Shown here in pieces: positions 12,076-19,822 of a stretch of DNA of 19,822 bases. The notes below the pieces were generated by a model. It searched no databases and was not told the origin of the DNA. It saw only the letters and a program-made list of their open reading frames with translations. Every line of letters begins with the position of its first letter. Position 1 is the stretch's first letter. The position numbers and the translations under genes are program-made. Origin of the DNA: Lichenicoccus sp964235615 (GTDB taxonomy: Bacteria > Pseudomonadota > Alphaproteobacteria > Acetobacterales > Acetobacteraceae); contig CAXSEE010000064.1 of assembly GCA_964235615.1 (NCBI GenBank), forward strand, positions 1 to 19,822, read 5' to 3'.

Positions 12076-14988
12076 CTACGCCGCCTCATTCGTGCTTCGC
12101 CGCGAAGTCCCCGAAGGCGGCAGCATCACCGCCTCCTCGGCGCGTGTCAGCACCAGCAGCAGCGCCTCGCGCAGTTCGTCGAGCTTGCGTTCGTTGCTGA
12201 GTTTCAACCCGAACACATCCTTGACGTAGAACACGTCGACCGCACGCACCCCGTATGTGGTGATGTGCGCCGACGCGATCTGCAGGCCCTGGTTGCTGAT
12301 GGCGTCGGTCACGTCGTGCAGCAGGCCGGGCCGGTCGCGGCCGTTGATCTCGATCACCGTATGCGTGTTGGACGCGCGGTTGTCGACCACGACGCGCGGC
12401 GGCACGTGGATGGCGCGCATTCGCCGTCCCATGACCGAGCGCGACACACGCGCGATCTCGGTCGCGAGGTCGAGCCGTCCGGCCAGCGCCTGCTCGACCA
12501 GGGTGGAGAGCCGGGCGAGGCGGTGCGGCGCGTCGAAGGTGGCGTCGGTGGCGTCCTGGATCCAGAAGGTGTCGAGCGCCATGCCGTTGGTCATGGTGTG
12601 GATGCGCGCGTCGACGATCGAGGCGCCGGCGACGGCCAGCGCGCCGGCGATATGCGCGAACAGCCCGGCATGGTCGGTGGTGTAGACGGTGACCTCGGTG
12701 ACCGCGCGTGCCGGCAAGGGCTGCGCCTCCACTGTCAGCGGCGCGTCGCGTATGTCGGAGTCGCGTATCATGCGGGCGTGGCGCAGGTGGCTCTCGCTGT
12801 CGAACGAGAGCCAGTAGCCGGCATAGCCGAGAGCCAGGAAGCTCTCGATCTCCTTGGTGGTGAAGCCCTCCTCCTCCAGCACCACTCTCGCTTCGTCCTT
12901 GGCGCGCGCGACGCGGGTGTCCCGCTCGGTGGTCGACAGGCCGCCGGCCAGCACCTCGGCCACGCGTGTATACAGCTCGCGCAGCAGCGCCGCCTTCCAG
13001 GCGTTCCAGACCTTCGAGCTGACCGCGCGCATGTCGACGATGGTCAGCAGCAGCAGCAGCTTGAGCCGTTCCGGCGACTGGATGGTGTCGGCGATGTCGA
13101 GGATGGTCTTGGGGTCGTCGATGTCGCGCCGGAAGGCGGTCTGGCTGAGCAGCAGGTGATGCAGCACCAGCCAGGACACGGTCTCGGTCTCCTCGGCGGA
13201 CAGTCCCAGCTTGGGGCAGATCTCAAGGGCGAGTTCCGAGCCGAGTTCGGAATGGTCGCCGCCGCGGCCCTTGGCGATGTCGTGCAGCAGCGTCGCGACA
13301 TAGAGCGCGCGTCGGGACTGCAGGTCCTCGACCAGCCCGTTGGCGACGGGCGTCTCGTTGGCGAGCGCGCCGCTTTCCAGGGTGCCGAGGATGCGCACCG
13401 CCTCGATGGTATGCTCGTCGACGGTGAACACGTGATAGGTGTCGAACTGCATCTGGCCGACGATGCGCGACCAGGGCGGGATCAGCCGGCCGAGCAGCCC
13501 GGTCTCGTTGAGCACATGCAGCCAGCGCGCCCCATCCTGCCGCGGTACCCCGTCCTGTCGCGGGACCGGCGTCTGTTGCCCGGGACTGCCGGTAGCCGCC
13601 TCGGATCTGGGCCGCGGACGGTCGCCGCAGATCAGGTCGAGCAGAATGGCGCTGGCCTCGGGATCGCCACGCAGCGAGACCGCGCGCCGCTCGCAGCGGA
13701 TCAGCTCATGCATCGCCAGCGGATGGATCGGCCGGTTCCGCGCGCGCGCGAAGGCGAGCAGGCGCATCATCTGGATCGGCTCGCGATCGAAATCGACACC
13801 GGGTGCGGCCAGGATCTGTCCGTCCGACAGCATGAAGCCCGCGGCGCGCATGGCGTCGTCGGTCTCGGCGGAATGCGCCGGCGGACCCAGCGCCTGGCGC
13901 AGCACGGCCGGCTCCAGCACATGGGTCAGGCGCATGACCTCGCGCGCGGTGAGGAAATAATGCCGCATGAAGCGTTCGACGCCGACCTGGCGTCCGTGCC
14001 TGGTGTAGCCCATGCGCGCGCCGACCACCGGCTGCACGTCGAAGGTCAGGCGCTCCTCGGCACGGCCGGCGACGTAATGCAGGTGGAAGCGGACCGTCCA
14101 CAGGAAGTCCCAGGAACGACGCGCGCGGTTGGCCTCCTGCTCGGTCAGCAGGCCGCCCGCCGGGGAGTTTGGCCCGACCAGGTCGCGCGGCTCGCCGGTG
14201 CCGAAGGTGTAGCGGCAGAGCCAATACAGCGTCTGCATGTCGCGCAGCCCGCCGCGGCCTTCCTTGATGTTGGGCTCGACCAGGAACGGGCTCTCGCCGT
14301 AGCGCTGGTGGCGGATCGCGCGTTCCTTCTGCTTGGCGGCGATGAAGCTGCCGGGTCCCGCCGCCATGCAGGCGACGATGTAGCGGGCCTGGAACATCGC
14401 GAACAGCGGGTCGTCGCCGACGATGCGGCGGGCATCGAGGAGGGTGGTGCGCGTGGTGGTGTCGTCGGCCGCCTCGATGCATTGCGCCACCGAGCGGGTC
14501 GCGTGCCCCACCTTCAGCCCCAGGTCCCACAGGCAGTAGAGGATGAACTCGACGGCGGCGAGTATTTCCGGCGACGGCTCCTCCTCGGTCAGGAACAGCA
14601 GGTCGATGTCGCTGAACGGCGCCAGCAGGCCGCGCCCGTAGCCACCGGTCGCGGCGATGGTCAGCGTCTGGCTGACGGTCGAGCCCTCCAGGGCATCGTG
14701 CAGGGTGTAGTCATGCAGCGTCGCGATCAGCCCATCGGTCAGCAGGGCCAGGCGCTGCGCCGCCTCGGTCCCGGAAAGGAGATGTTCCTCGAAGGCGTCG
14801 CGGACCATCTGCTGTATCCTGGCCAGATGGCGGCGGAAGCGGCTGATCGCGACATCGCGCGGCGTCGGGCCGGTCGCGTCAGCGGGCCTGGCGAGGGACG
14901 CCGCCAGCAGGCGGGTGGCCTCCTGGAGATCGCGAGCCCGGGGCGCCTGGTCCTGGTGTGGTGAAGTGTCCGAGGAAGAGCTGAGCAT
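12076..14988 (-). CDS. glnD: bifunctional [protein-PII] uridylyltransferase/uridylyl-removing enzyme
   Basis: The 970-residue nitrogen sensor adds or removes UMP from PII (GlnB/GlnK) according to glutamine level. Domains in order: a nucleotidyltransferase with GGYGRG (115-120) and PFSDIDLL (124-131), where D127 and D129 are catalytic; a central PII-uridylyltransferase segment (VEPNIKEGRGGLRDMQTLYWL, 238-258); an HD domain LLHDIAKGRGGDHSELG (567-583) for UMP removal; and two C-terminal ACT domains (about 764-800 and 876-928, the second with NGRDRPGLLHDVTDAI) that bind glutamine. Length and motif order are normal for alphaproteobacteria. ATG 14988 shares one base with the mutS stop (TAATG), implying coupled translation. 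An odd feature is a tandem VPRQDG repeat (475-486) in a linker before the HD domain. The usual following gene is not seen; the TA pair is there instead. Confidence 0.97.
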   Translation of the reverse strand: MLSSSSDTSPHQDQAPRARDLQEATRLLAASLARPADATGPTPRDVAISRFRRHLARIQQMVRDAFEEHLLSGTEAAQRLALLTDGLIATLHDYTLHDALEGSTVSQTLTIAATGGYGRGLLAPFSDIDLLFLTEEEPSPEILAAVEFILYCLWDLGLKVGHATRSVAQCIEAADDTTTRTTLLDARRIVGDDPLFAMFQARYIVACMAAGPGSFIAAKQKERAIRHQRYGESPFLVEPNIKEGRGGLRDMQTLYWLCRYTFGTGEPRDLVGPNSPAGGLLTEQEANRARRSWDFLWTVRFHLHYVAGRAEERLTFDVQPVVGARMGYTRHGRQVGVERFMRHYFLTAREVMRLTHVLEPAVLRQALGPPAHSAETDDAMRAAGFMLSDGQILAAPGVDFDREPIQMMRLLAFARARNRPIHPLAMHELIRCERRAVSLRGDPEASAILLDLICGDRPRPRSEAATGSPGQQTPVPRQDGVPRQDGARWLHVLNETGLLGRLIPPWSRIVGQMQFDTYHVFTVDEHTIEAVRILGTLESGALANETPVANGLVEDLQSRRALYVATLLHDIAKGRGGDHSELGSELALEICPKLGLSAEETETVSWLVLHHLLLSQTAFRRDIDDPKTILDIADTIQSPERLKLLLLLTIVDMRAVSSKVWNAWKAALLRELYTRVAEVLAGGLSTTERDTRVARAKDEARVVLEEEGFTTKEIESFLALGYAGYWLSFDSESHLRHARMIRDSDIRDAPLTVEAQPLPARAVTEVTVYTTDHAGLFAHIAGALAVAGASIVDARIHTMTNGMALDTFWIQDATDATFDAPHRLARLSTLVEQALAGRLDLATEIARVSRSVMGRRMRAIHVPPRVVVDNRASNTHTVIEINGRDRPGLLHDVTDAISNQGLQIASAHITTYGVRAVDVFYVKDVFGLKLSNERKLDELREALLLVLTRAEEAVMLPPSGTSRRSTNEAA
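13531..13566. repeat. 18-bp tandem duplication inside glnD
   Basis: Two adjoining 18-bp units (13531-13548 and 13549-13566) encode VPRQDG VPRQDG in GlnD residues 475-486. They differ at three bases, each the third position of a Val, Arg or Asp codon, so the peptide is unchanged. The units lie in a proline/glycine-rich linker between the nucleotidyltransferase region and the HD domain. Confidence 0.8.
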
Positions 14989-17669
14989 TAACGTGACGGT
15001 AGCGTGTTCTTGCCGTCCGTGACAGAAACATCGTGCGGTGCGGCATGACGCGCCCGTGACCTGTCACGCAGACGATACAGTGCCTCCAGCGCCTCGCGCG
15101 GGGACAGATGGTCGAGATCCATCGCCTCCAGCTCGGTGACCAGCCCCGCTTCTTCCGGTTCTGGCTCAATCGGCTCCGGGGCTGCTTCGAGCTGCTCGAA
15201 CAAGGGCAGCTTCGGCGCCGCGCGGGCGTGATCGCGCTCCAGCGTCGCCAGCAGCCGTCCGGCTCTCGCGACCACCGGTTCCGGCACGCCGGCCAGCCGC
15301 GCCACGTGCACGCCCCAGCTACGGCGCGCGGCACCCTCGACGACCTCATGCTGGAACACCACCTGGCCCTTCCACTCGCGCACGCTCATGGTGTGCGGGC
15401 GCAGGCGCGGCAGGCTCTCGGCCAACTGGGCCAGCTCGTGGAAGTGGGTGGCGAAGATCGTCCGGCAGCGCAGGCTCGAATGCAGCGCCTCCAGCACCGC
15501 CCAGGCGATCGCGAGCCCATCGAGCGTCGCGGTGCCGCGGCCGATCTCGTCCACCACCACCAGCGAGCGCGGGCCACCAAGGTTGAGGATGGCGGCGGTC
15601 TCGATCATCTCGACCATGAAGGTGGAACGGCCGCGGGCGAGGTCGTCCGACGCGCCGACGCGGCTGAACAATCGGTCGACCACGCCGATTCGGGCCTCCG
15701 CCGCCGGCACCGGCAGGCCGGCCTGGGCGAGGATGACGGCCAGCGCAGTCTGGCGCAGGAAGGTCGACTTGCCGGCCATGTTCGGCCCGGTGAGCAGCAT
15801 CACGCGCCGGTCGGGCGAGAGGTCGCAGCCGTTCGCGGTGAAACGCTGGGCGCGTGGCAGGGCCGCTTGGACCACCGGATGGCGGCAGTCGCGCAAGGTC
15901 AGGCCGGTGTCGTCGGTCACCACGGCGCGGCACCACTGGCCGCCGGCGGCGAGCGAGGCGGCGGATTGCAGCACGTCGAGCAGCGACAGCGCATCGGCCA
16001 GCGGCGGCAGGTCGGCTTCGGCCACGGCCGCCTGCACCAGCACGTCGAACACCAGCCGCTCGCGTGACGCGGCCCGCTCGGCGGCCTCGGCGATGCGCCG
16101 GTCGAGGCTGGTCAGCTCGTCGGTGGTGAAGCGGGCCAGGCTGGCGGTGCCCTGGCGCAGGATCAGGTCCGGATGCGACAGCGCGCGGACCCCTGCGACC
16201 GGCGCCTCGATCACGTAGCCGAGCTGGGCGTGATGCCTGATCTTGAGGCTGGCGACGCCGAAGCGCTGGGCATAGTCGTTCTGGAGAGTGGCAATGACCC
16301 GGCGGCTGTCGTCGCGCAGCGCCCGCTCGCCATCGAGTTCGCCGTCGAAACCAGGTGCGATCACGCCGCCATCCTCCAGCCTGGCCGGCAGGTCGAGTGC
16401 CAGCGCCCGGTCGAGCTGCAGCTTCAGCGGCTCGGCTTGCAGCAATCGTGCGCGAGCGCGCGTGAGGATGTCCGGCAGATCCGCCTCAGCACCGGGTCGA
16501 GTGAGCGTGCGCGCGGCCTCGCGGGCGCAGGCCAAGCCGTCGCGAAGTGCGGCAAGGTCGCGCGGCTGGCCGCGTCCCAGCGACAGCCGTCCCAGCGCGC
16601 GGACGATGTCGGGCGTACCCCGCAACGCTGCGCGAAGGGCGGTCGCGACCGCCGGTTCCGCGGCCAGCCAGGCCCACCCCTCCTGCCGGTCGGTGATCCG
16701 CGCGATATCGGTCAGGGGGGATGCGATCCAGCGTGCCAGCATCCGCCCGCCGGCCGCGTTCTGCGTCGCCGCGACGGCCGAATACAGCGTGTGCCCGGCG
16801 CCGCCGTCGCGAGCCTGCAGCAGCTCGAGGCTGGCACGCGTCGCGGGATCGATGCCCATCGTGCCGTCCTGCGACTGGCCCACCGGACGCGACAGCCGCG
16901 GCAGCCTGCCGGCCTGGGTGCGACGGACGTAATCGAGCGCCAGGGCGGCGGCCATCGCCTCGGCGTCGGTGAAATCGCCCAGCGCGTCGAGGCTGGCGAG
17001 CCCGAACGCGTCGGCCAGACGATGCCGGGCGGCGAGCGGCGGCGGCACCGCGGCCGGCGGCGCGCGACGAGCGTCGTGATCGCCCAGCGGCAGGTCGGCG
17101 GGTGCCAGGATCTCCGCCGGGTCCAGCCGCCCGAGCAGGTCCGGCAACGACGTCCGGGTCAGGCCGGCGGTCTCGAACAGGCCGGTCGAGACGTCGATCC
17201 AGGCGGCACCCAGTTCGCCCGGACCCGCTTGGGTTCGCGACGGGGGCGCCGGCATGTGCACCAGCGCCAGCAGCAGGTTGGGCCGGCTGGCTTCGAGCAG
17301 GTCATCCTCGGTGAGGGTGCCGGCGGTGATCAACCGGACGATGGCGCGCGACAGCGGACCTTTCTGGCCCGGACGCGGCCGCTCGGTCTGTTCGGCGACG
17401 GCGACGCGGAAGCCGCGCCGGATCAGCCTCGAGACATAGGCGCTGGCGGCGGCGACCGGCACGCCGCACATCGCGATCGGCTTGCCGTCATGGGTGCCGC
17501 GCGCGGTGAGGGCGATGTCGAGGGCCGACGCGGCTGCTTCGGCGTCGGTGAAGAACAGCTCGTAGAAATCGCCCATCCGGAAGAACAGCAGGGCTTCCGG
17601 ATGCTCTGCCTTGAGAGCGAACCACTGGGCCATGACCGGAGAGGCGCCGTCCGGCGAGGGGAGCGTCAT
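14988..17669 (-). CDS. mutS: DNA mismatch repair protein MutS
   Basis: The 893-residue MutS recognises base mismatches and starts methyl-independent repair with MutL. Domain I carries the mismatch-wedging F-x-E (MGDFYELF, F35/E37 region), then the connector, lever and clamp regions. The ATPase has Walker A GPNMAGKST (628-636), signature STFMVEM (682-688), Walker B LVVVDEIGRGT (703-713) and the THFHEL loop (741-746). The C-terminal helix-turn-helix (SWGVHVARLAGVPEPVV) reads SWG where most relatives have SYG. A Pro/Glu-rich linker (about 830-841) precedes a final dimer/tetramer segment (DLDHLSPREALEALYRLRDR). ATG 17669 gives the standard N-terminus; an internal ATG at 17633 would also keep the wedge. 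No clear Shine-Dalgarno sequence precedes it. It is the first gene of the mutS-glnD unit and divergent from the TonB receptor. Confidence 0.97.
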   Translation of the reverse strand: MTLPSPDGASPVMAQWFALKAEHPEALLFFRMGDFYELFFTDAEAAASALDIALTARGTHDGKPIAMCGVPVAAASAYVSRLIRRGFRVAVAEQTERPRPGQKGPLSRAIVRLITAGTLTEDDLLEASRPNLLLALVHMPAPPSRTQAGPGELGAAWIDVSTGLFETAGLTRTSLPDLLGRLDPAEILAPADLPLGDHDARRAPPAAVPPPLAARHRLADAFGLASLDALGDFTDAEAMAAALALDYVRRTQAGRLPRLSRPVGQSQDGTMGIDPATRASLELLQARDGGAGHTLYSAVAATQNAAGGRMLARWIASPLTDIARITDRQEGWAWLAAEPAVATALRAALRGTPDIVRALGRLSLGRGQPRDLAALRDGLACAREAARTLTRPGAEADLPDILTRARARLLQAEPLKLQLDRALALDLPARLEDGGVIAPGFDGELDGERALRDDSRRVIATLQNDYAQRFGVASLKIRHHAQLGYVIEAPVAGVRALSHPDLILRQGTASLARFTTDELTSLDRRIAEAAERAASRERLVFDVLVQAAVAEADLPPLADALSLLDVLQSAASLAAGGQWCRAVVTDDTGLTLRDCRHPVVQAALPRAQRFTANGCDLSPDRRVMLLTGPNMAGKSTFLRQTALAVILAQAGLPVPAAEARIGVVDRLFSRVGASDDLARGRSTFMVEMIETAAILNLGGPRSLVVVDEIGRGTATLDGLAIAWAVLEALHSSLRCRTIFATHFHELAQLAESLPRLRPHTMSVREWKGQVVFQHEVVEGAARRSWGVHVARLAGVPEPVVARAGRLLATLERDHARAAPKLPLFEQLEAAPEPIEPEPEEAGLVTELEAMDLDHLSPREALEALYRLRDRSRARHAAPHDVSVTDGKNTLPSR

Positions 17670-17902
17670 GGCGCGGTTATGTAAGGCAGGGAGCGCGGGA
17701 AGGTAAGAGGGAGCCTGCCAGTTCCGGCGAGGCGGGGCGTCGTGTGGACTGCCTTCCTCTTTATGCGGAATTTGCGCGGTTGGGCGGAAACCACATCACA
17801 TTTTTATAACCATTTGGATAGAAATCTGCCGTGCATCATGAAAAAGGTGGGAGCATCAGCCTCTGGCCGAAGCGGCAGGCTGCCGTTATTGCGAACCTTT
17901 CG
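17670..17902. other. divergent control region between mutS and the TonB-dependent receptor
   Basis: This 233-bp gap becomes AT-richer from about 17795. TATAAC at 17805-17810 with TTGGGC at 17780-17785 (19-nt spacing) is a possible plus-strand promoter for the receptor. A 22-codon frame beginning at ATG 17838 (MKKVGASASGRS...) has no ribosome site and no recognisable role. I see no RNA gene or Fur-like box that I can define with confidence. Confidence 0.35.
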
Positions 17903-19822
17903 ATGATGAAACCGATACAGCTCGGGTGTCTTTCCGTGAATTTTAAAAATCTACACCTACGGTCTCGCGTAGGTACTATAAACTTGCCATCCAACTTCTG
18001 TATCAGCGAGATATTGCCCATTCTGGCGAGTGCGACGACGATCGTGGTCATTGCCGGAACCGCTCACGCACAGAGCGCCGTTCCGGCCCAAGCTTCTACA
18101 TCCACCGCGAACACCACGGCGGCTCAGCCTTCAGGCACGGCTTCGGCCGTTGCGCAAACCGGGCGGATAAAGACAGCATCGGCGGGTCCCCGCACCGCGG
18201 CCGGCAGTCAGGGCCATGCGCCGGAGGTCGTGGTGGTGACGGCGCCTACTCTGGCGGCGAGACAGCAACACACGGCGGCCAGCATCGAAGAGGTCAGCGG
18301 CCGGAACCTGCAGGAGAGAGGGATCACCTCCTTCTCCGCGCTGGCACAGGCCACTCCCGGTGTCTCGCTGAAAAGCGAGGGGCCTAGCCAGAACGAAGTC
18401 GAGATGCGTGGACTGACGGCGAGCGGAGGCCACACCCCCACCGTTGGCTTCTTCCTCGACAACACGGCGTTGACGGGACCGGCCGGGGCACAGAATGGCC
18501 ATGTCGTGATCGATCCGTCGCTGTACGACCTCAACCGCATCGAGATATTCCGCGGACCCACGGGCACGACCGGCGGCGTGGCGTCGCTGGGCGGCTCGGC
18601 CAAGCTGGTCACCAACCAGCCCGACCCGACGGGCTTCCATGGCTCCGCTGAGAGCATACTCTCGGGAACCGATGGCGGCGGCTTCAACCACGACGACAAC
18701 GTCATGGTCAACGCGCCCATCATCAAGGACAAGCTGGCGATCCGCATCACCGGCACGGAGGACTACACCAGCGGATGGATCAGCCGGATCGTGGGAAACC
18801 CGTTCCCGCTGCCGACCAGCAACGGTGAGTTCCGGGGCAATGTCGAGGCCGCTCCGATCGAAAAGGCTTATCCCGGGGCCAACTCCTACCAGCTCTATGC
18901 CACGCGCGTCAGCCTGCTCTGGCGCCCGACGGACAATATCGAGATCACGCCATCGTTCTTCTACGAGTCCAGCAAGCAGAACGGCATCAGCGCCTATGAC
19001 AGCGTTCCAGGCACCGACGCCCATTATCAGCCGTTCGACATCGCCGAGCCCCTGACGGACCGCATCGTCGTCTACAGCCTGAATGCGCGCTACCATTTCG
19101 AGTATTTCGACCTGGTCTCGGATACGGCGCAATTCTTCAGGACATCGACGCAGACCGAGGACGCGAGCGAGAATTTCAACAATCCCCAGACAGGCGAAAC
19201 CTACGCATCCGATAATGGTCTTCCGAACCCGGGATACTATGGACCGGGCGGCACCGGCGAAGCCTATGGGCATGAGGTCGACACCTCGCAGCAGTTCAGT
19301 CAGGAACTCAAGCTGGTGTCACATGACACGGGAAGGCTGAGCTGGGTCGCGGGTGGCTACTTCAGCCACTTCAATTCAGTTTGGAATTTCTACGGAACCA
19401 CGCCGACAGATCCAGCCGCCTACCTGGATCTCGGCACCTTCAATCGGGCCACGACACCGAACTGGTTCGACGCCTATTCGCCAACAACGGAAAATCAGTA
19501 TGCCGTTTTCGGCGACGCCACCTACGCGCTGACCAATCGGCTCAAGGCCGACATCGGATTACGCTGGACCGACTATGACTATAGTTTCTCGTCATGCATC
19601 AGCGGTTGGGGATCGGGCCTTGGAGCCGCGACCCCTTCATGTTCCGGACTGATAAAACAGTCGGATAACGCCGTTACGCCGAGATTCAACCTGTCGTACA
19701 ACTTCAATCCCAACATCATGGTCTACGCGACCGTCGCGAAGGGATACCGTCCAGGTGGCGGAAACGCGATCTATCCGACGACCGGTGCATACTGGAGCAA
19801 CGTGTTCGCGCCCTATCACTAT
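17903..19822 (+). CDS. TonB-dependent outer-membrane receptor, 3' end beyond the window
   Basis: The first 640 residues are present and the frame is still open at the window edge; these receptors are usually 700-900 residues. A signal peptide (ILPILASATTIVVIAGTAHA, ending near 56) is followed by an Ala/Thr/Ser-rich linker and a TonB-box-like EVVVVTA (108-114). The plug domain is next (SIEEVSGRNLQERGITSFSALAQATPGV; EMRGL; the DPSLYDLNRIEIFRGPTGTTGG region to about 225; LGGSAKLVTNQPDP), then alternating barrel strands ending in YATVAKGYRPGGGN. It imports a bulky ligand, such as a ferric siderophore or another large nutrient, using TonB energy. The ligand is not deducible. Start choice is uncertain: ATG 17903 gives a 36-residue n-region before the hydrophobic core, an upstream in-frame GTG lies at 17831, and neither has a strong ribosome site. 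Confidence 0.85.
   Translation, partial: MMKPIQLGCLSVNFKNLHLRSRVGTINLPSNFCISEILPILASATTIVVIAGTAHAQSAVPAQASTSTANTTAAQPSGTASAVAQTGRIKTASAGPRTAAGSQGHAPEVVVVTAPTLAARQQHTAASIEEVSGRNLQERGITSFSALAQATPGVSLKSEGPSQNEVEMRGLTASGGHTPTVGFFLDNTALTGPAGAQNGHVVIDPSLYDLNRIEIFRGPTGTTGGVASLGGSAKLVTNQPDPTGFHGSAESILSGTDGGGFNHDDNVMVNAPIIKDKLAIRITGTEDYTSGWISRIVGNPFPLPTSNGEFRGNVEAAPIEKAYPGANSYQLYATRVSLLWRPTDNIEITPSFFYESSKQNGISAYDSVPGTDAHYQPFDIAEPLTDRIVVYSLNARYHFEYFDLVSDTAQFFRTSTQTEDASENFNNPQTGETYASDNGLPNPGYYGPGGTGEAYGHEVDTSQQFSQELKLVSHDTGRLSWVAGGYFSHFNSVWNFYGTTPTDPAAYLDLGTFNRATTPNWFDAYSPTTENQYAVFGDATYALTNRLKADIGLRWTDYDYSFSSCISGWGSGLGAATPSCSGLIKQSDNAVTPRFNLSYNFNPNIMVYATVAKGYRPGGGNAIYPTTGAYWSNVFAPYHY

Noticed and set aside
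11917..14964. Open reading frame of about 1015 codons antisense to glnD
   Set aside because: It mirrors the well-supported GlnD frame, has no recognisable domains, and is rich in Gln, Arg, Gly and His, as expected from antisense high-GC coding DNA.
16173..17684. Open frame of about 503 codons antisense to mutS, and a similar one at 15108-16067
   Set aside because: Both are shadows of MutS, with low-complexity Arg/Gln/Gly composition and no motifs.
17838..17906. 22-codon frame (MKKVGASASGRS...) as a leader peptide of the receptor
   Set aside because: There is no ribosome binding site, no regulatory codon run and no terminator-like stem after it.
18131..19273. Open frame of about 380 codons on the minus strand within the receptor gene
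   Set aside because: The plus-strand frame has a signal peptide, TonB box and plug motifs in order; the antisense frame has none.

Overview
The window is high-GC DNA with proteobacterial gene content. The mutS-glnD pair on one strand, a TonB-dependent receptor, a molybdopterin oxidoreductase with a cytochrome b partner, and several small type II toxin-antitoxin genes suggest an alphaproteobacterium, most likely Rhodospirillales/Acetobacteraceae or a relative. That placement is inferred from gene content and protein style, not from any search.

Region 1 (1-3886) looks accessory and partly decayed. It holds a small antitoxin-like gene at the left edge, a DUF1543 gene whose 3' end abuts a broken LysR-type regulator gene (amber codon near the start, frameshift, missing C-terminus), a fosmidomycin-resistance-like MFS exporter divergent from that regulator, and two GNAT acetyltransferases. 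The second GNAT reads antisense into the exporter gene.

Region 2 (3896-10035, minus strand) is a very compact seven-gene operon. In transcription order it encodes a ModA-like periplasmic binding protein, a cytochrome b561-type membrane protein, a sulfite-oxidase-fold molybdopterin oxidoreductase with a putative Tat/lipoprotein signal, a DUF2064 (TIGR04282-type) nucleotidyl/glycosyl-transferase-like protein, a multi-pass GT87/DUF2029-type mannosyltransferase-like protein, a radical SAM/SPASM enzyme and a GT2 glycosyltransferase. Four of the six junctions overlap or are 2 nt apart (ATGA, GTGA, TAATG, and stop + 2 nt), one is also stop + 2 nt, and one gap is 10 nt. The set therefore seems to be made together. 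It is the best candidate in the window for an undescribed system: an envelope pathway joining a radical SAM step, polyprenyl-linked glycosylation and a periplasmic Mo/heme redox module. The two GNAT genes follow 9 nt downstream and may be co-transcribed.

Region 3 (10120-11936, plus strand) holds a YbjJ-like MFS transporter, divergent from the operon, and then a BrnT-type toxin gene with a helix-turn-helix antitoxin gene. This TA pair is visibly lower in GC than its surroundings. It has a perfect 8-bp inverted repeat over its promoter, and the promoter position predicts a leaderless toxin mRNA.

Region 4 (12076-17669, minus strand) is core genome: mutS followed by glnD, with stop and start overlapping by 1 nt. 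Region 5 (17670-19822, plus strand) is an AT-richer divergent intergenic stretch and the first 640 codons of a TonB-dependent receptor cut by the window edge. I see no tRNA, rRNA, CRISPR array, intact insertion sequence or convincing intrinsic terminator.
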